Assembly: GCA_963730995.1 (NCBI GenBank)
Contig: CAVSUB010000009.1
Location: 558,001 to 622,000, forward strand
DNA length: 64,000 bases
Direction: 5' to 3'
Source: CAVSUB01 sp963730995
Lineage (GTDB): Bacteria; Acidobacteriota; Vicinamibacteria; Vicinamibacterales; 2-12-FULL-66-21
Part shown: in pieces, positions 45,245 to 53,150 of the stretch
Layout of the letters: the number at the start of each line of letters is the position of its first letter
Numbering within the stretch: position 1 is the stretch's first letter
Translations under genes and position numbers: made by a program
The notes under the pieces: model-generated
Told to the model about the DNA's origin: nothing
The model's input: the letters and a program-made list of their open reading frames with translations, nothing else
The model's database searches: none

Positions 45245-45824
45245 ATGATGCGTAGCTTTCGAATGTGTGCGGTGATTTTCCTGGTCAGCGGGGCGATGCT
45301 GACCACGGCGTGCGGAAAGAAGAAGGTCGAGACGCCGGCTCCGGCGCCCGCTCCTCCGCCTCCCCCGCCCCCAACAACGCCCCCGGCACCCCCGGCGCCT
45401 GCTCCTCCGCCTGCCGCACCGGCTCCGGCCGCTCCGACCGAGGACGAGCTCTTTGCGAAGATGTCGCTCGACGACCTCAATGCCAAGGGCGTGCTCGCGG
45501 ACGTGTTCTTCGCGTTACGACTCAGTCGAGCTCGGATCGGACGCACGCAGCGTGCTTCAGAAGAATACAGACTACCTGAAGCGGCGCGCGAGCACGAAGG
45601 TGTTGGTCGAAGGACACGCCGATGCGCGCGGCACGAACGAGTACAACCTGGCGCTCGGTGAGCGTCGAGCCGGCGCGGCGCGCGACTACGTGGTCAGTCT
45701 GGGCATCCCTGTCGACCGGATCACCATCGTCAGCAAGGGCGAGGAGCAGCCGGTCTGCCGGGAAGATAACGAAGCCTGCTGGGCGAAGAATCGCCGGGGG
45801 CACTTCATCTTCACTGCGAAGTAG
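45245..45824 (+). CDS. pal: OmpA/Pal-type peptidoglycan-associated lipoprotein, with a +1 frame break
   Basis: Outer-membrane lipoprotein of about 192 residues. ATG 45245 has AGGAG ahead. Signal peptide with lipobox LTTAC, then a long Pro/Ala linker (about 35 residues of PAPAPPPPPPP type). The OmpA_C domain begins DVFF, shifts frame at about 45510-45514 and continues YDSVELGSDARSVLQKNTDY, VLVEGHADARGTNEYNLALG, ERRAGAARDYVVSLGIPVDR. HADARGTNEYN with the following Arg binds diaminopimelate. tolB and ybgF are not adjacent, so the Tol-Pal identity is by domain only. Confidence 0.88.
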
Positions 45825-45826
45825 TC

Positions 45827-45903
45827 GGTTCTAGGGTTCTAGGTTCTCGGGTTCTGAAGGTTCTGGGTTCAGAACCTGCTAGAACCCTAGAACCTCTAGA
45901 ACC
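45827..45903. repeat. Mirror-arranged GGTTCTAG / CTAGAACC word array
   Basis: GGTTCTAGGGTTCTAGG words (45827-45870) change to AGAACC...CTAGAACC words (45871-45903), so the whole spacer between convergent pal and pyrF forms a long imperfect hairpin. Same family as 5611 and 60662. Confidence 0.75.
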
Positions 45904-46627
45904 TCAAGACCGATCCCCCCGCATCTCTTCTGCGATTTCCTCTGCCGCCCGACGCGGATCCGGCGCGGCGATGATCGGCCGTCCTACCACCAGATAGTTG
46001 GCGCCGGCGGCGATGGCTTCGGCCGGGGTCAACGTTCGTTCCTGATCGTCTTTGCCCGGCGCTCGCGCGCCGCCTCCCCTGATGCCTGGCGTCACGATGG
46101 TGAAGTCGGCGCCCATGCGCTGCCGGACGATCGCTGTCTCCTGCGGCGAGGCGACCACGCCGTCGAGCCCTGCGCGTTGAGCGAGCTCTGCGAGTCGAAG
46201 GACCTGATCGAGTACCGGGCCGCGCACACCGGCCTCTCCGAGCGCAGTCCTCGTTCATGCTCGTCAGCACCGTCACCCCGATGACGAGCGGAGGCGACGC
46301 GCCGAGCCGCGCGGCGGTGTCGCACGCCGCGTCTCGCGCCGCCCGCATCATGCGCGAGCCGCCCGACGCGTGCACGTTGACCATCCACACGCCCAACGCC
46401 GTTGCGGCCTCGACTGCCGTCGCGACGGTGTTGGGGATGTCGTGAAACTTCAGATCGAGGAAGACGCGTTCGCCCAGAGCTACGACCCGCCGGACGATCT
46501 CTGGCCCCTCGGCGGTGAAGAGCCGGCTGCCAATCTTGAACCCGCCGGTCACTCCGCGGAGTGTCGAAGCCAGATGGAGGGCTTCCGCGCCGGTCGGCAC
46601 ATCGAGCGCAATCAGGAGCTGATCCAT
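45904..46627 (-). CDS. pyrF: Orotidine 5'-phosphate decarboxylase, in frame with pyrD and with a +1 frame break
   Basis: Decarboxylates OMP to UMP. ATG 46627 is preceded by AAGGAG seven bases upstream. DQLLIALDVPTGAEALHLAS, FKIGSRLFTAEGPEIVRRVV, VFLDLKFHDIPNTVATAVEA with the catalytic Lys-Asp-Lys set, VHASGGSRMM. After TSMNED a surplus base at about 46246 shifts frame; it continues ALGEAGVRGPVLDQVLRLAE, ASPQETAIVRQRMG, TPGIRGGGARAPG and VGRPIIAAPDPRRAAEEI. About 240 residues. No stop codon separates it from pyrD, so both readings, internal start or a PyrD-PyrF fusion protein, are possible. Confidence 0.88.
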
Positions 46628-47551
46628 GCCTGTCTCCTTCTTCGTCGTGTCGAGGCTGCCGGTGATGTCCGACAGCCGCGCAAGGTTGTGGCGGCGCATG
46701 TAGCTCGTCAGGCCGTCCAGGAGCTTCGACCAGACGAACGGATCGACGAAGTTGGCGGTTCCGACCTGCACGGCCGTCGCGCCGGCAATCATGAATTCCA
46801 GGACGTCCTCCGCCGATGCAATTCCGCCCATGCCGATGATCGGAAGCTTTACGGCCTGGCGGCACTCGTACACCATCCGGACAGCAATCGGTCGAATCGC
46901 CGGACCACTCAGTCCACCGACGATGTTCGTCAGCTTGGGACGGCGGGTTTCGACGTCGATGGCCATGGCCAGGAACGTGTTGACGAGCGAGACGGCATCC
47001 GCCCCGGCCTCTTCTGCCGCGCGAGCGAACGAGGCGACGTCCGTCACGTTCGGTGTCAGCTTCGGAATCACCGGCAGCGTCGTCACCTTCCGGACGGCGC
47101 TGACGACCGCGTGCGTGCCGGTCAGGCTGCAGCCGAACGTGATGCCGCCTTCCTTGATGTTCGGGCAGGAGATGTTCAGCTCGATGGCGGCGACGCCCTC
47201 GGCATCGGAGAGGATCCGCGCGAGCTCGACGTACTCGTCGATCGTGGTCCCGCAGATGTTCACGAACACTACCGCGCGCCGATCGCGCAGCTCGGGGAGC
47301 CGCTCGCGGATGAAGCGGTGGACACCGATGCCCTGCAGGCCGATGGCGTTGAGCATTCCCGCCGGCGTTTCGACAATCCGTGGCGGAGCATGCCCCTCGC
47401 GCGCTGCGAGGAACAGGCCCTTGACCGCGACGCCGCCGAGGGTGGAGAGATCGACGACGTCGCCGTACTCGACGCCGTAGCCGAAGCACCCGCTGGCAGC
47501 GATGAGAGGGTTCGTGAGGCGCAGCGCGCCGATCGAGGCGGACAGATCCAT
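46628..47551 (-). CDS. pyrD: Dihydroorotate dehydrogenase, class 1B catalytic subunit
   Basis: FMN enzyme oxidising dihydroorotate to orotate. 308 codons before the pyrF ATG: NPLIAASGCFGYGVEYGDVV, PRIVETPAGMLNAIGLQ, INISCPN-type ELNISCPNIKEGGITFG with the class 1 catalytic Cys, KLTPNVTDV, NTFLAMAIDVETRRP, GLSGPAIRPIAVRMV and GMGGIASAEDVLEFMIAGA. The partner pyrK lies 106 bases upstream, marking the NAD-linked 1B type. No stop before pyrF; PyrD proteins normally end near LDTTKK, so the reading frame continues through KETG directly into PyrF. Confidence 0.95.
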
Positions 47552-47657
47552 CTAGTGGACTACCCTCTTGAAAGTCATAGTGCGGCGCTCCGTTGTCGCG
47601 GCCGGGAAACACGGCCGGATAACGGGCCGCATCCTCGTGAATGAGCCAGACCATCCA

Positions 47658-48482
47658 CTAGTGCGCCAGCGCCTCCCATTCGATTCGTCGCGAGTCGAAT
47701 ACCGGTCCATCGAGACACGATCGCACCAGGTGCGACGCTCCGCCCGCAGTCTTCGTCGGGACGACGCAGCTGTAGCAGCCGCCGAGTCCGCAACCCATGA
47801 CCTGTTCGAGCGAGACAGCACAGGGCCGCCCGTGCTGTTCCGCCAGCCGTCCGACGGCGCGCATCATGGGCGTCGGTCCGCATACATATAACTGGACCTG
47901 TTCCCGGTCACCCAGCGTCGCGAGGGCGTTACCGAGCGGTCCGGTGACGAGGCCTTTCGCTCCGCGGCTGCCGTCTTCGGTTGTCAGGACGACCCGGACG
48001 CCGAGGCGCTCGAAGAGGTCCACTTTATAGAGCTCGGCCGCGCGCCGGGCGCCGTAGAAGAGCGTCGTAGGCGTGCCTCTCGCGTGCAGCGCTTCCGCAA
48101 GCGTCAGAAACGGCGCGAGCCCCACGCCCCCGGCAACCATCCATGCCTGCGTCGCAGGATCGACGGGCTCGAACGGCTGCCCGAGGGGTCCCAGACAGGC
48201 GATGCGCGCGCCCGGTTCGACTTCGTACAACAGCCTCGTTCCGATCCCGATGCGCTTGTTCAGAAGAGAGATGCCAACCGGTGCACCATTCCGATCGCGA
48301 AGGATCTCGAATATCGAGAATGGCCGCCGCAGGAGGGGGTCCATACCCCGCGACGGCTTGACCATCACAAACTGACCCGGCTGCGCGAGCGCAGCGATCT
48401 CCGGCGCTTCGAGAGAGACGATGCAGTAGTCGTCTGACAGCCGCGCGTTCGAGATGACAGCGGCGTCGATGTCGGACGGCAT
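47658..48482 (-). CDS. pyrK: Dihydroorotate dehydrogenase electron-transfer subunit
   Basis: Iron-sulfur flavoprotein passing electrons from PyrD to NAD. 274 residues from ATG 48482. FAD-binding RRPFSIFEI region, NAD-binding GVGLAPFLTLAEAL, VCGPTPMMRAVGRLA, and the [2Fe-2S] ligands CGLGGCYSC plus the Cys of RSCLDGP. Upstream in-frame sequence (about 58 codons) is 14-mer repeat DNA and is rejected as coding. Between it and pyrD, CTAGTGGA (47552) is inversely repeated at 47654. Confidence 0.95.
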   Translation of the reverse strand: MPSDIDAAVISNARLSDDYCIVSLEAPEIAALAQPGQFVMVKPSRGMDPLLRRPFSIFEILRDRNGAPVGISLLNKRIGIGTRLLYEVEPGARIACLGPLGQPFEPVDPATQAWMVAGGVGLAPFLTLAEALHARGTPTTLFYGARRAAELYKVDLFERLGVRVVLTTEDGSRGAKGLVTGPLGNALATLGDREQVQLYVCGPTPMMRAVGRLAEQHGRPCAVSLEQVMGCGLGGCYSCVVPTKTAGGASHLVRSCLDGPVFDSRRIEWEALAH

Positions 48483-48523
48483 GTGGAGAAGTATATCGTG
48501 ACGTAGTCCGTGATCAGGGATCC

Positions 48524-48634
48524 GGGACTCGCCGCTCGGGACTCGCCGCTCGGGACTCGCCGCTCGGGACTCGCCGCTCGGGACTCGCCGCTCGGGACTC
48601 GCCGCTCGGGACTGCCGCTCGGGACTCGCCACTA
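48524..48634. repeat. Tandem array of GGGACTCGCCGCTC (14-mer)
   Basis: Six perfect 14-nt copies at 48524-48607, a 13-nt copy at 48608-48620 and a degenerate one to 48634, then GGATCC words at 48671-48701. It lies in the 425-base gap 48483-48907 between divergent pyrK and pyrR. The rest of that gap holds the PyrR-type leader and no gene. Not a CRISPR: there are no spacers. Confidence 0.9.
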
Positions 48635-48733
48635 GGGGCTCGCAGTCCTCGACCACGATCGTGGGGTTTTCCGGATCCCGGATCCGGATCGCGGATCCCG
48701 ACAGGATCTCTCCCGTGCTATCATCATCAACGA

Positions 48734-48769
48734 CTTCTTTAACAGTCGCCCTGTGAGGCGGCCAAGAGG
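48734..48769 (+). promoter_or_regulatory. PyrR-binding leader hairpin (pyrimidine attenuator)
   Basis: Outer stem CTTCTT/AAGAGG (48734-48739, 48764-48769) and upper stem GTCGCC/GGCGGC (48745-48750, 48757-48762) close the loop CTGTGA. The AACAGTC..C.GTGAGGC..G arrangement matches the known PyrR anti-antiterminator, whose Bacillus form has CAGTCCAGAGAGGCTG. UMP-bound PyrR would stabilise it and favour termination before pyrR-pyrB-pyrC. GC-rich sequence with complementary segments at 48790-48840 could be the terminator; its exact fold is not resolved by eye. Confidence 0.75.
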
Positions 48770-48907
48770 TGACGACGTGCTGACAGGTCCTCTCCGTCCA
48801 AAGCCCCGGCGTCCGCCGCGGCAGCGCCTTACCGGCTCAGCGATCACTCACGTCAGTCAGTTGGCGGCCATCGGCCTCGCCGAGGCCCGATCTCCCAAGG
48901 AGATGCT

Positions 48908-49444
48908 GTGCCTCAGGTGATGGACGCCGATCGGATGTCCCGTGCGCTGACGCGCATCGCGCACGAAATCCTCGAGCGCAATCGCGGATTGGACGAGGTC
49001 GCGCTCGTCGGCATCCGCACCCGCGGCGTGCCCATCGCGCGCCGGCTGGGGCAGCTCCTTCGGGAGATCAACGGCGACCACGTACCGACAGGATCGCTCG
49101 ACATCACGCTCTATCGCGACGATCTCATGCGAAACGCCGTGGGGCCGCAGCCGGTCGTGCGTCGTACGGAAATCCCGTTCTCGATAGACGACCGGCGCAT
49201 CCTGCTCGTGGACGACGTGCTCTATACGGGGAGAACGACGCGCGCGGCGCTGGATGCGCTCATCGACTTCGGACGTCCGCGCGCGATCCAGCTCGTCGTC
49301 ATGGTGGACCGCGGACACCGCGAGCTGCCCATCAAAGCGGACTACGTCGGCAAGAACGTCCCGACGTCGCTGAAGCAGAGCGTGCAGGTTCGGTTGCAGG
49401 AGATCGACGGCGTCGATGAAATTCTGATCGAGGGGGAAGCATGA
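48908..49444 (+). CDS. pyrR: Bifunctional pyr operon regulator / uracil phosphoribosyltransferase
   Basis: 178 residues from GTG 48908 with AAGGAGA ahead. RNA-binding attenuation protein: ALTRIAHEILERNRGLDEVA, VGIRTRGVPIARRL, the PRPP loop ILLVDDVLYTGRTTRAALDA and LVVMVDRGHRELPIKADYVG, KNVPTS. First gene of the pyrR-pyrB-pyrC operon, consistent with autoregulation through the leader hairpin upstream. ATGA overlap with pyrB. Confidence 0.96.
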   Translation: MPQVMDADRMSRALTRIAHEILERNRGLDEVALVGIRTRGVPIARRLGQLLREINGDHVPTGSLDITLYRDDLMRNAVGPQPVVRRTEIPFSIDDRRILLVDDVLYTGRTTRAALDALIDFGRPRAIQLVVMVDRGHRELPIKADYVGKNVPTSLKQSVQVRLQEIDGVDEILIEGEA

Positions 49445-50499
49445 CGACCCAGACAGCCGATCGAACACAAGCGGTCGCTCGTTCGGAGCCGCCGCCCGCC
49501 ACGCAGCTGCGCTCGCGGCACCTGCTCGGGATCGAAGGCCTCACGGCCGACGAGATCACGCTCATCCTCGACACCGCCGTCGCGATGAAAGAAGTCGGCA
49601 GCCGATCGATCAAGAAGGTTCCCGCGCTTCGCGGCCGCACCGTGGTGAATCTGTTCTTCGAGCCGAGCACGCGTACGCGCACGTCGTTCGAGATCGCCGA
49701 GAAGCGTCTGAGCGCCGACACGCTGAGCATTGCGACGGCGACGTCGAGCGTGACGAAGGGGGAAAGTCTCCTCGACACCGTGCGGAACATCGAGGCGATG
49801 TCGCCGGACATGATCGTGATGCGTCATGCCTCGTCTGGCGCTCCGCACCTGCTCGCCCGGACGTGTCATTCGGCGATCATCAACGCGGGCGACGGGATGC
49901 ACGAGCATCCCACGCAAGCGCTCCTGGACGCGTTCACGATCCGTGAGCACAAGGGCCGTCTGGCCGGCCTCAAAGTGGCGATCGTCGGCGATCTGCTCCA
50001 CAGCCGTGTGCTTCGGTCCAACCTGATCCTGCTGAAAAGCATGGGCGCCGACCTCTGGGTGTGCGGTCCGGCGACGCTCTATCCCGCGGGGCTCGATCAG
50101 TTCGGCGTCCACGCGACGACGTCCGTGGAGGAAGCGGTCGAGGGCGCCGATGTCGTGATGATGCTGCGAATCCAGAACGAGCGGATGCACGGCCACTTCA
50201 TTCCGTCGGTCCGCGAGTACTTCGCCCTTTTCGGGATGACGCCGGCGCGCCTGCGACGCGCGCAGCCCGACGTCATCCTGATGCATCCGGGCCCGATGAA
50301 CCGTGGCGTCGAAATCGATTCCGAAGTCGCCGACGGCCCCTACTCCGTGATTCTGGAGCAGGTGGCCAACGGCGTCGCCGTGCGCATGGCGGTTCTGTAC
50401 CTGCTCGCCGGTCGGGATGCGGACTTGAGCGAAGAGTCCGACGGCGGAGGGGGTCCCGGGGCGAAGGCCCAGGATCTTGGAAGAAGAGTCATGAAATGA
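49441..50499 (+). CDS. pyrB: Aspartate carbamoyltransferase catalytic subunit
   Basis: Condenses carbamoyl phosphate with aspartate. FFEPSTRTRTSFEIAEKRL (carbamoyl-phosphate site), NAGDGMHEHPTQALLDAFTI, VAIVGDLLHSRVLRSN, VMMLRIQNERM, LMHPGPMNRGVEID. At 352 residues it is longer than E. coli PyrB: it has a Gln/Arg/Pro-rich N-terminal extension of about 20 residues and a Gly-rich C-terminal tail. No pyrI is nearby. ATGA overlaps at both ends (pyrR and pyrC). Confidence 0.96.
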   Translation: MTTQTADRTQAVARSEPPPATQLRSRHLLGIEGLTADEITLILDTAVAMKEVGSRSIKKVPALRGRTVVNLFFEPSTRTRTSFEIAEKRLSADTLSIATATSSVTKGESLLDTVRNIEAMSPDMIVMRHASSGAPHLLARTCHSAIINAGDGMHEHPTQALLDAFTIREHKGRLAGLKVAIVGDLLHSRVLRSNLILLKSMGADLWVCGPATLYPAGLDQFGVHATTSVEEAVEGADVVMMLRIQNERMHGHFIPSVREYFALFGMTPARLRRAQPDVILMHPGPMNRGVEIDSEVADGPYSVILEQVANGVAVRMAVLYLLAGRDADLSEESDGGGGPGAKAQDLGRRVMK

Positions 50500-51785
50500 A
50501 ACTGCTGTTGAAGGGCGGACGCGTCATCGACCCGGCGGGACAACGTGACGGCGCGTTCGACGTGCTGATCGAGGATGGCCGCATCCTCCGCGTCGCGCGG
50601 GACCTGCCGGTCAACGGCGCGGACGTGTTCGAGGTCCCCCGGGGCGGCCTCGTCGTCCCAGGCCTCATCGATATGCACGTCCATCTGCGCGAGCCGGGGC
50701 AGGAGCACAAGGAGACCATTGCGACGGGGACGGCATCGGCCGTCGCGGGCGGCTTTACGGCGGTCGCGTGCATGCCGAACACGGAGCCGGTAAACGATCA
50801 CGCGGGCATCACGCAGTTCATTCTCAAGAAGGCCGCGGAGGCGGGACTGGCGCGTGTTTATCCGATCGGCGCCGTATCGCTCGGCTCGCGCGGGGAGCAG
50901 CTCGCCGAGCTCGGCGAGCAGCGCACCGCCGGGTGCGTCGCTTTTTCGGACGACGGCCGGCCCGTGGCGACCGCCCTGCTGATGCGGCGTGCGCTCGAGT
51001 ACGCCGGGATGCTGAAGACGCCGATCATCGACCACTGCGAGGATCCCTCGCTCAAGGCGGACGGCGTCGCGCACGAGGGTTTTCGCGCTTCCTCTCTCGG
51101 GCTGCGCGGGATTCCCGGCGCGGCGGAATCGCTCATGGTCGAGCGGGACATCTCGCTCGCGGAGCTCACGGGATCGCATTTTCACGTCGCGCACATGAGC
51201 GCGCGCCAGTCGCTGCGGGCGGTCCGCGAGGGCAAGGCGCGCGGCGTGCGCGTGACGTGCGAGGTCGCGCCGCACCACTTCACGCTCACCGACGAGTCGT
51301 TGGCGTCTCCCATTCAGTACGACACGAACGTGAAGATGAATCCGCCGCTTCGCGAGGCCGCGGATCGCGAGGCGATGCTCGAGGGCATCGCCGACGGCAG
51401 CGTCGACGCCATCGCCACGGACCATGCCCCGCACCACGCGGACGAGAAGATGGTCGAATTCGATCGCGCGCCCTTCGGCATCGTCGGCCTCGAGACGGCG
51501 GTGCCGATCGTGTTCGATCGGCTGGTGCACACCGGCCGCATCTCGGTGCGGCGGATGATCGAGCTGCTGTCGGTGAATCCCGCGCGCATCCTGGGCGTTC
51601 CGGGGGGCAGCCTCGCTGACGGCTCGCCTGCGGACATCACGATCCTCGATCCGGATCGGCCAGTGACGATCCAGGCGGCGACGCTGCGGTCGCGCTCGAA
51701 GAACACGCCGTACGACGGCTGGCAGTTCCGGGGCGGCGTAACGGCGACGATCGTCGGCGGCCGCGTCGTTTACGCAGCCTCCTGA
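50496..51785 (+). CDS. pyrC: Dihydroorotase
   Basis: Type I (PyrC/AllB-like) amidohydrolase closing carbamoyl aspartate to dihydroorotate. ATG 50496 overlaps the pyrB stop (429 residues). Metal site DMHVHLREPGQEHKETI, MPNTEPVNDH, HCEDPSL, VAHMSAR, ATDHAPHHADEK. The DHAPH Asp is the catalytic base; HVHLREPG-type zinc ligands are complete, so it should be active rather than a structural paralogue. Confidence 0.95.
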   Translation: MKLLLKGGRVIDPAGQRDGAFDVLIEDGRILRVARDLPVNGADVFEVPRGGLVVPGLIDMHVHLREPGQEHKETIATGTASAVAGGFTAVACMPNTEPVNDHAGITQFILKKAAEAGLARVYPIGAVSLGSRGEQLAELGEQRTAGCVAFSDDGRPVATALLMRRALEYAGMLKTPIIDHCEDPSLKADGVAHEGFRASSLGLRGIPGAAESLMVERDISLAELTGSHFHVAHMSARQSLRAVREGKARGVRVTCEVAPHHFTLTDESLASPIQYDTNVKMNPPLREAADREAMLEGIADGSVDAIATDHAPHHADEKMVEFDRAPFGIVGLETAVPIVFDRLVHTGRISVRRMIELLSVNPARILGVPGGSLADGSPADITILDPDRPVTIQAATLRSRSKNTPYDGWQFRGGVTATIVGGRVVYAAS

Positions 51786-51803
51786 AACGCTGCCGTCGCC
51801 GCA

Positions 51804-52670
51804 ATGACCGATTCACGAATGCGAGCGTCGCTCGAACGGCTGTACGGGGACTACAACCGCGAGGACTCCGCGAGCGATCCGATACACAAGGTCAGGCCGT
51901 TCCCTGACGCCGCCGATCGAGAGGTCGCGGGATTCTGCGCTGCCGCCCTGGCGTTCGGGCGCGTTGCCAGCGTGCTCAATTCGATCGACACGCTGTTCAG
52001 GATCATCGGCCCGCATCCGGCTTCGTTCGTTCGGACGTTCGATCCCACCGCGCCGCATCCCGAGCTGAGGGCGATGGTGCACCGCTGGACCCGCGGGGAA
52101 GACATTGCCGCGCTGCTCTGGGTGCTGAGGCTGATGCTGGAGCAGTCGGGGTCCATCGAGCGCTTCTTCGCTGAGGGCCTCGACCCTGACGCAGAAGACG
52201 TGGGCGCGGCACTCGATCGATTCTCGACGCGCGCGCTGGCGTTCGACGTCCGCCCGGCCTACGGTCGCAGACCGAAAAGGCCAGGAGTGTGTTACTTCTT
52301 TCCGCGGCCGTCAGCCGGCAGCGCCTGCAAACGGCTGAACCTGTACCTCCGTTGGATGGTGCGGGCCGATGAAGTCGACCTCGGGACGTGGACGACCGTG
52401 TCCGCCGCGCAACTCATCGTGCCGCTCGACACGCACGTCATCCGGCTGGGTCGCTGCCTGCGTTTGACGACGTATACCAGCCCTGGCTGGCGAATGGCTG
52501 CGGACATCACGCGCGCACTGCGACGCCTCGATCCGGATGATCCAGTACGTTTCGACTTCGCCCTGTGCCATGTCGGCATGATGGGAGCGTGCGGTTTCGC
52601 ACGTCCTCAGGGGAGCGCGCAATGCCCCCTGAGAGGCGAGTGCCATCCTCGACCGAGGAGATCCCGATGA
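51804..52670 (+). CDS. TIGR02757 / DUF2400 family protein
   Basis: 288 residues. LYGDYNREDSASDPIHKVRP, REVAGFCAAALAFGRVASVL, KRLNLYLRWMVRADEVDLGT and PLDTHVIRLGRCLRLT define the family. Its fold is related to helix-hairpin-helix DNA glycosylases (compare PLDTHV with the VDTHV of Nth), and the C-terminal Cys residues (CHVGMMGACGF...QCPLRGEC) could bind an iron-sulfur cluster. Enzymatic role unknown. The next gene starts inside its last four bases. Confidence 0.88.
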   Translation: MTDSRMRASLERLYGDYNREDSASDPIHKVRPFPDAADREVAGFCAAALAFGRVASVLNSIDTLFRIIGPHPASFVRTFDPTAPHPELRAMVHRWTRGEDIAALLWVLRLMLEQSGSIERFFAEGLDPDAEDVGAALDRFSTRALAFDVRPAYGRRPKRPGVCYFFPRPSAGSACKRLNLYLRWMVRADEVDLGTWTTVSAAQLIVPLDTHVIRLGRCLRLTTYTSPGWRMAADITRALRRLDPDDPVRFDFALCHVGMMGACGFARPQGSAQCPLRGECHPRPRRSR

Positions 52671-53146
52671 AGAGGCTCGTCTGGTTCGCGGTGGTCCTAG
52701 GCCTGGTAGCGGCGGCGTTCATGCTCGGGACCAGATTCGCGACGCGCGAGGCGGTGTTTGCGGCGTCTGCCGACGGCACGCGCGCGGCGTGGGCCGACGA
52801 TCGACGCTGCTGGAGCGGTCCGTGCCAGACGCTCTGGATAGGCGCCAATCGCGGCAACGCCACGAAGGTCGCGACGCTCGAGAGCCCGAGTCATTGCGAC
52901 GAAATCGTGTGGACCAGGGACGGCACGCGGGTTGCGTTTCTGGTCGACGGCGCCCAACTGCGCTTCTACGATCCTGTGAGTTTCGCGCCCGCTGGACAGA
53001 TCACGCTCGTGCAGCCGCAGACCGGTCCCAACCAATCGATCGCCCGGGGCGTGACGTTCTCGGAGAACGGCCGGGCGATCACGTTCGACGACTGTCCTCG
53101 CGGCCGGTCGGGGTGCCGGGCGGGACTCGCCGCAGTGCCGCGGTGA
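52667..53146 (+). CDS. Small anchored protein with WD40/TolB-like strands
   Basis: 159 residues from ATG 52667, CGAGGAG ahead. N-terminal membrane anchor (LVWFAVVLGLVAAAFMLGTR), then Ser-Ala-DGTRAAWADDRRCW and DEIVWTRDGTRVAFLVDGAQ, patterns of beta-propeller (PD40) repeats, and GVTFSENGRAITFDDCPRG. Too short for a full propeller. Five Cys suggest an oxidising, extracytoplasmic location. Function unknown. Confidence 0.72.
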   Translation: MKRLVWFAVVLGLVAAAFMLGTRFATREAVFAASADGTRAAWADDRRCWSGPCQTLWIGANRGNATKVATLESPSHCDEIVWTRDGTRVAFLVDGAQLRFYDPVSFAPAGQITLVQPQTGPNQSIARGVTFSENGRAITFDDCPRGRSGCRAGLAAVPR

Positions 53147-53150
53147 GCGC

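Noticed and set aside
46370..47644. 424-residue plus-strand protein
   Set aside because: Antisense to pyrD/pyrF.
48524..48634. CRISPR array
   Set aside because: Repeats are 14 nt, directly adjacent, with no unique spacers and no cas genes nearby.
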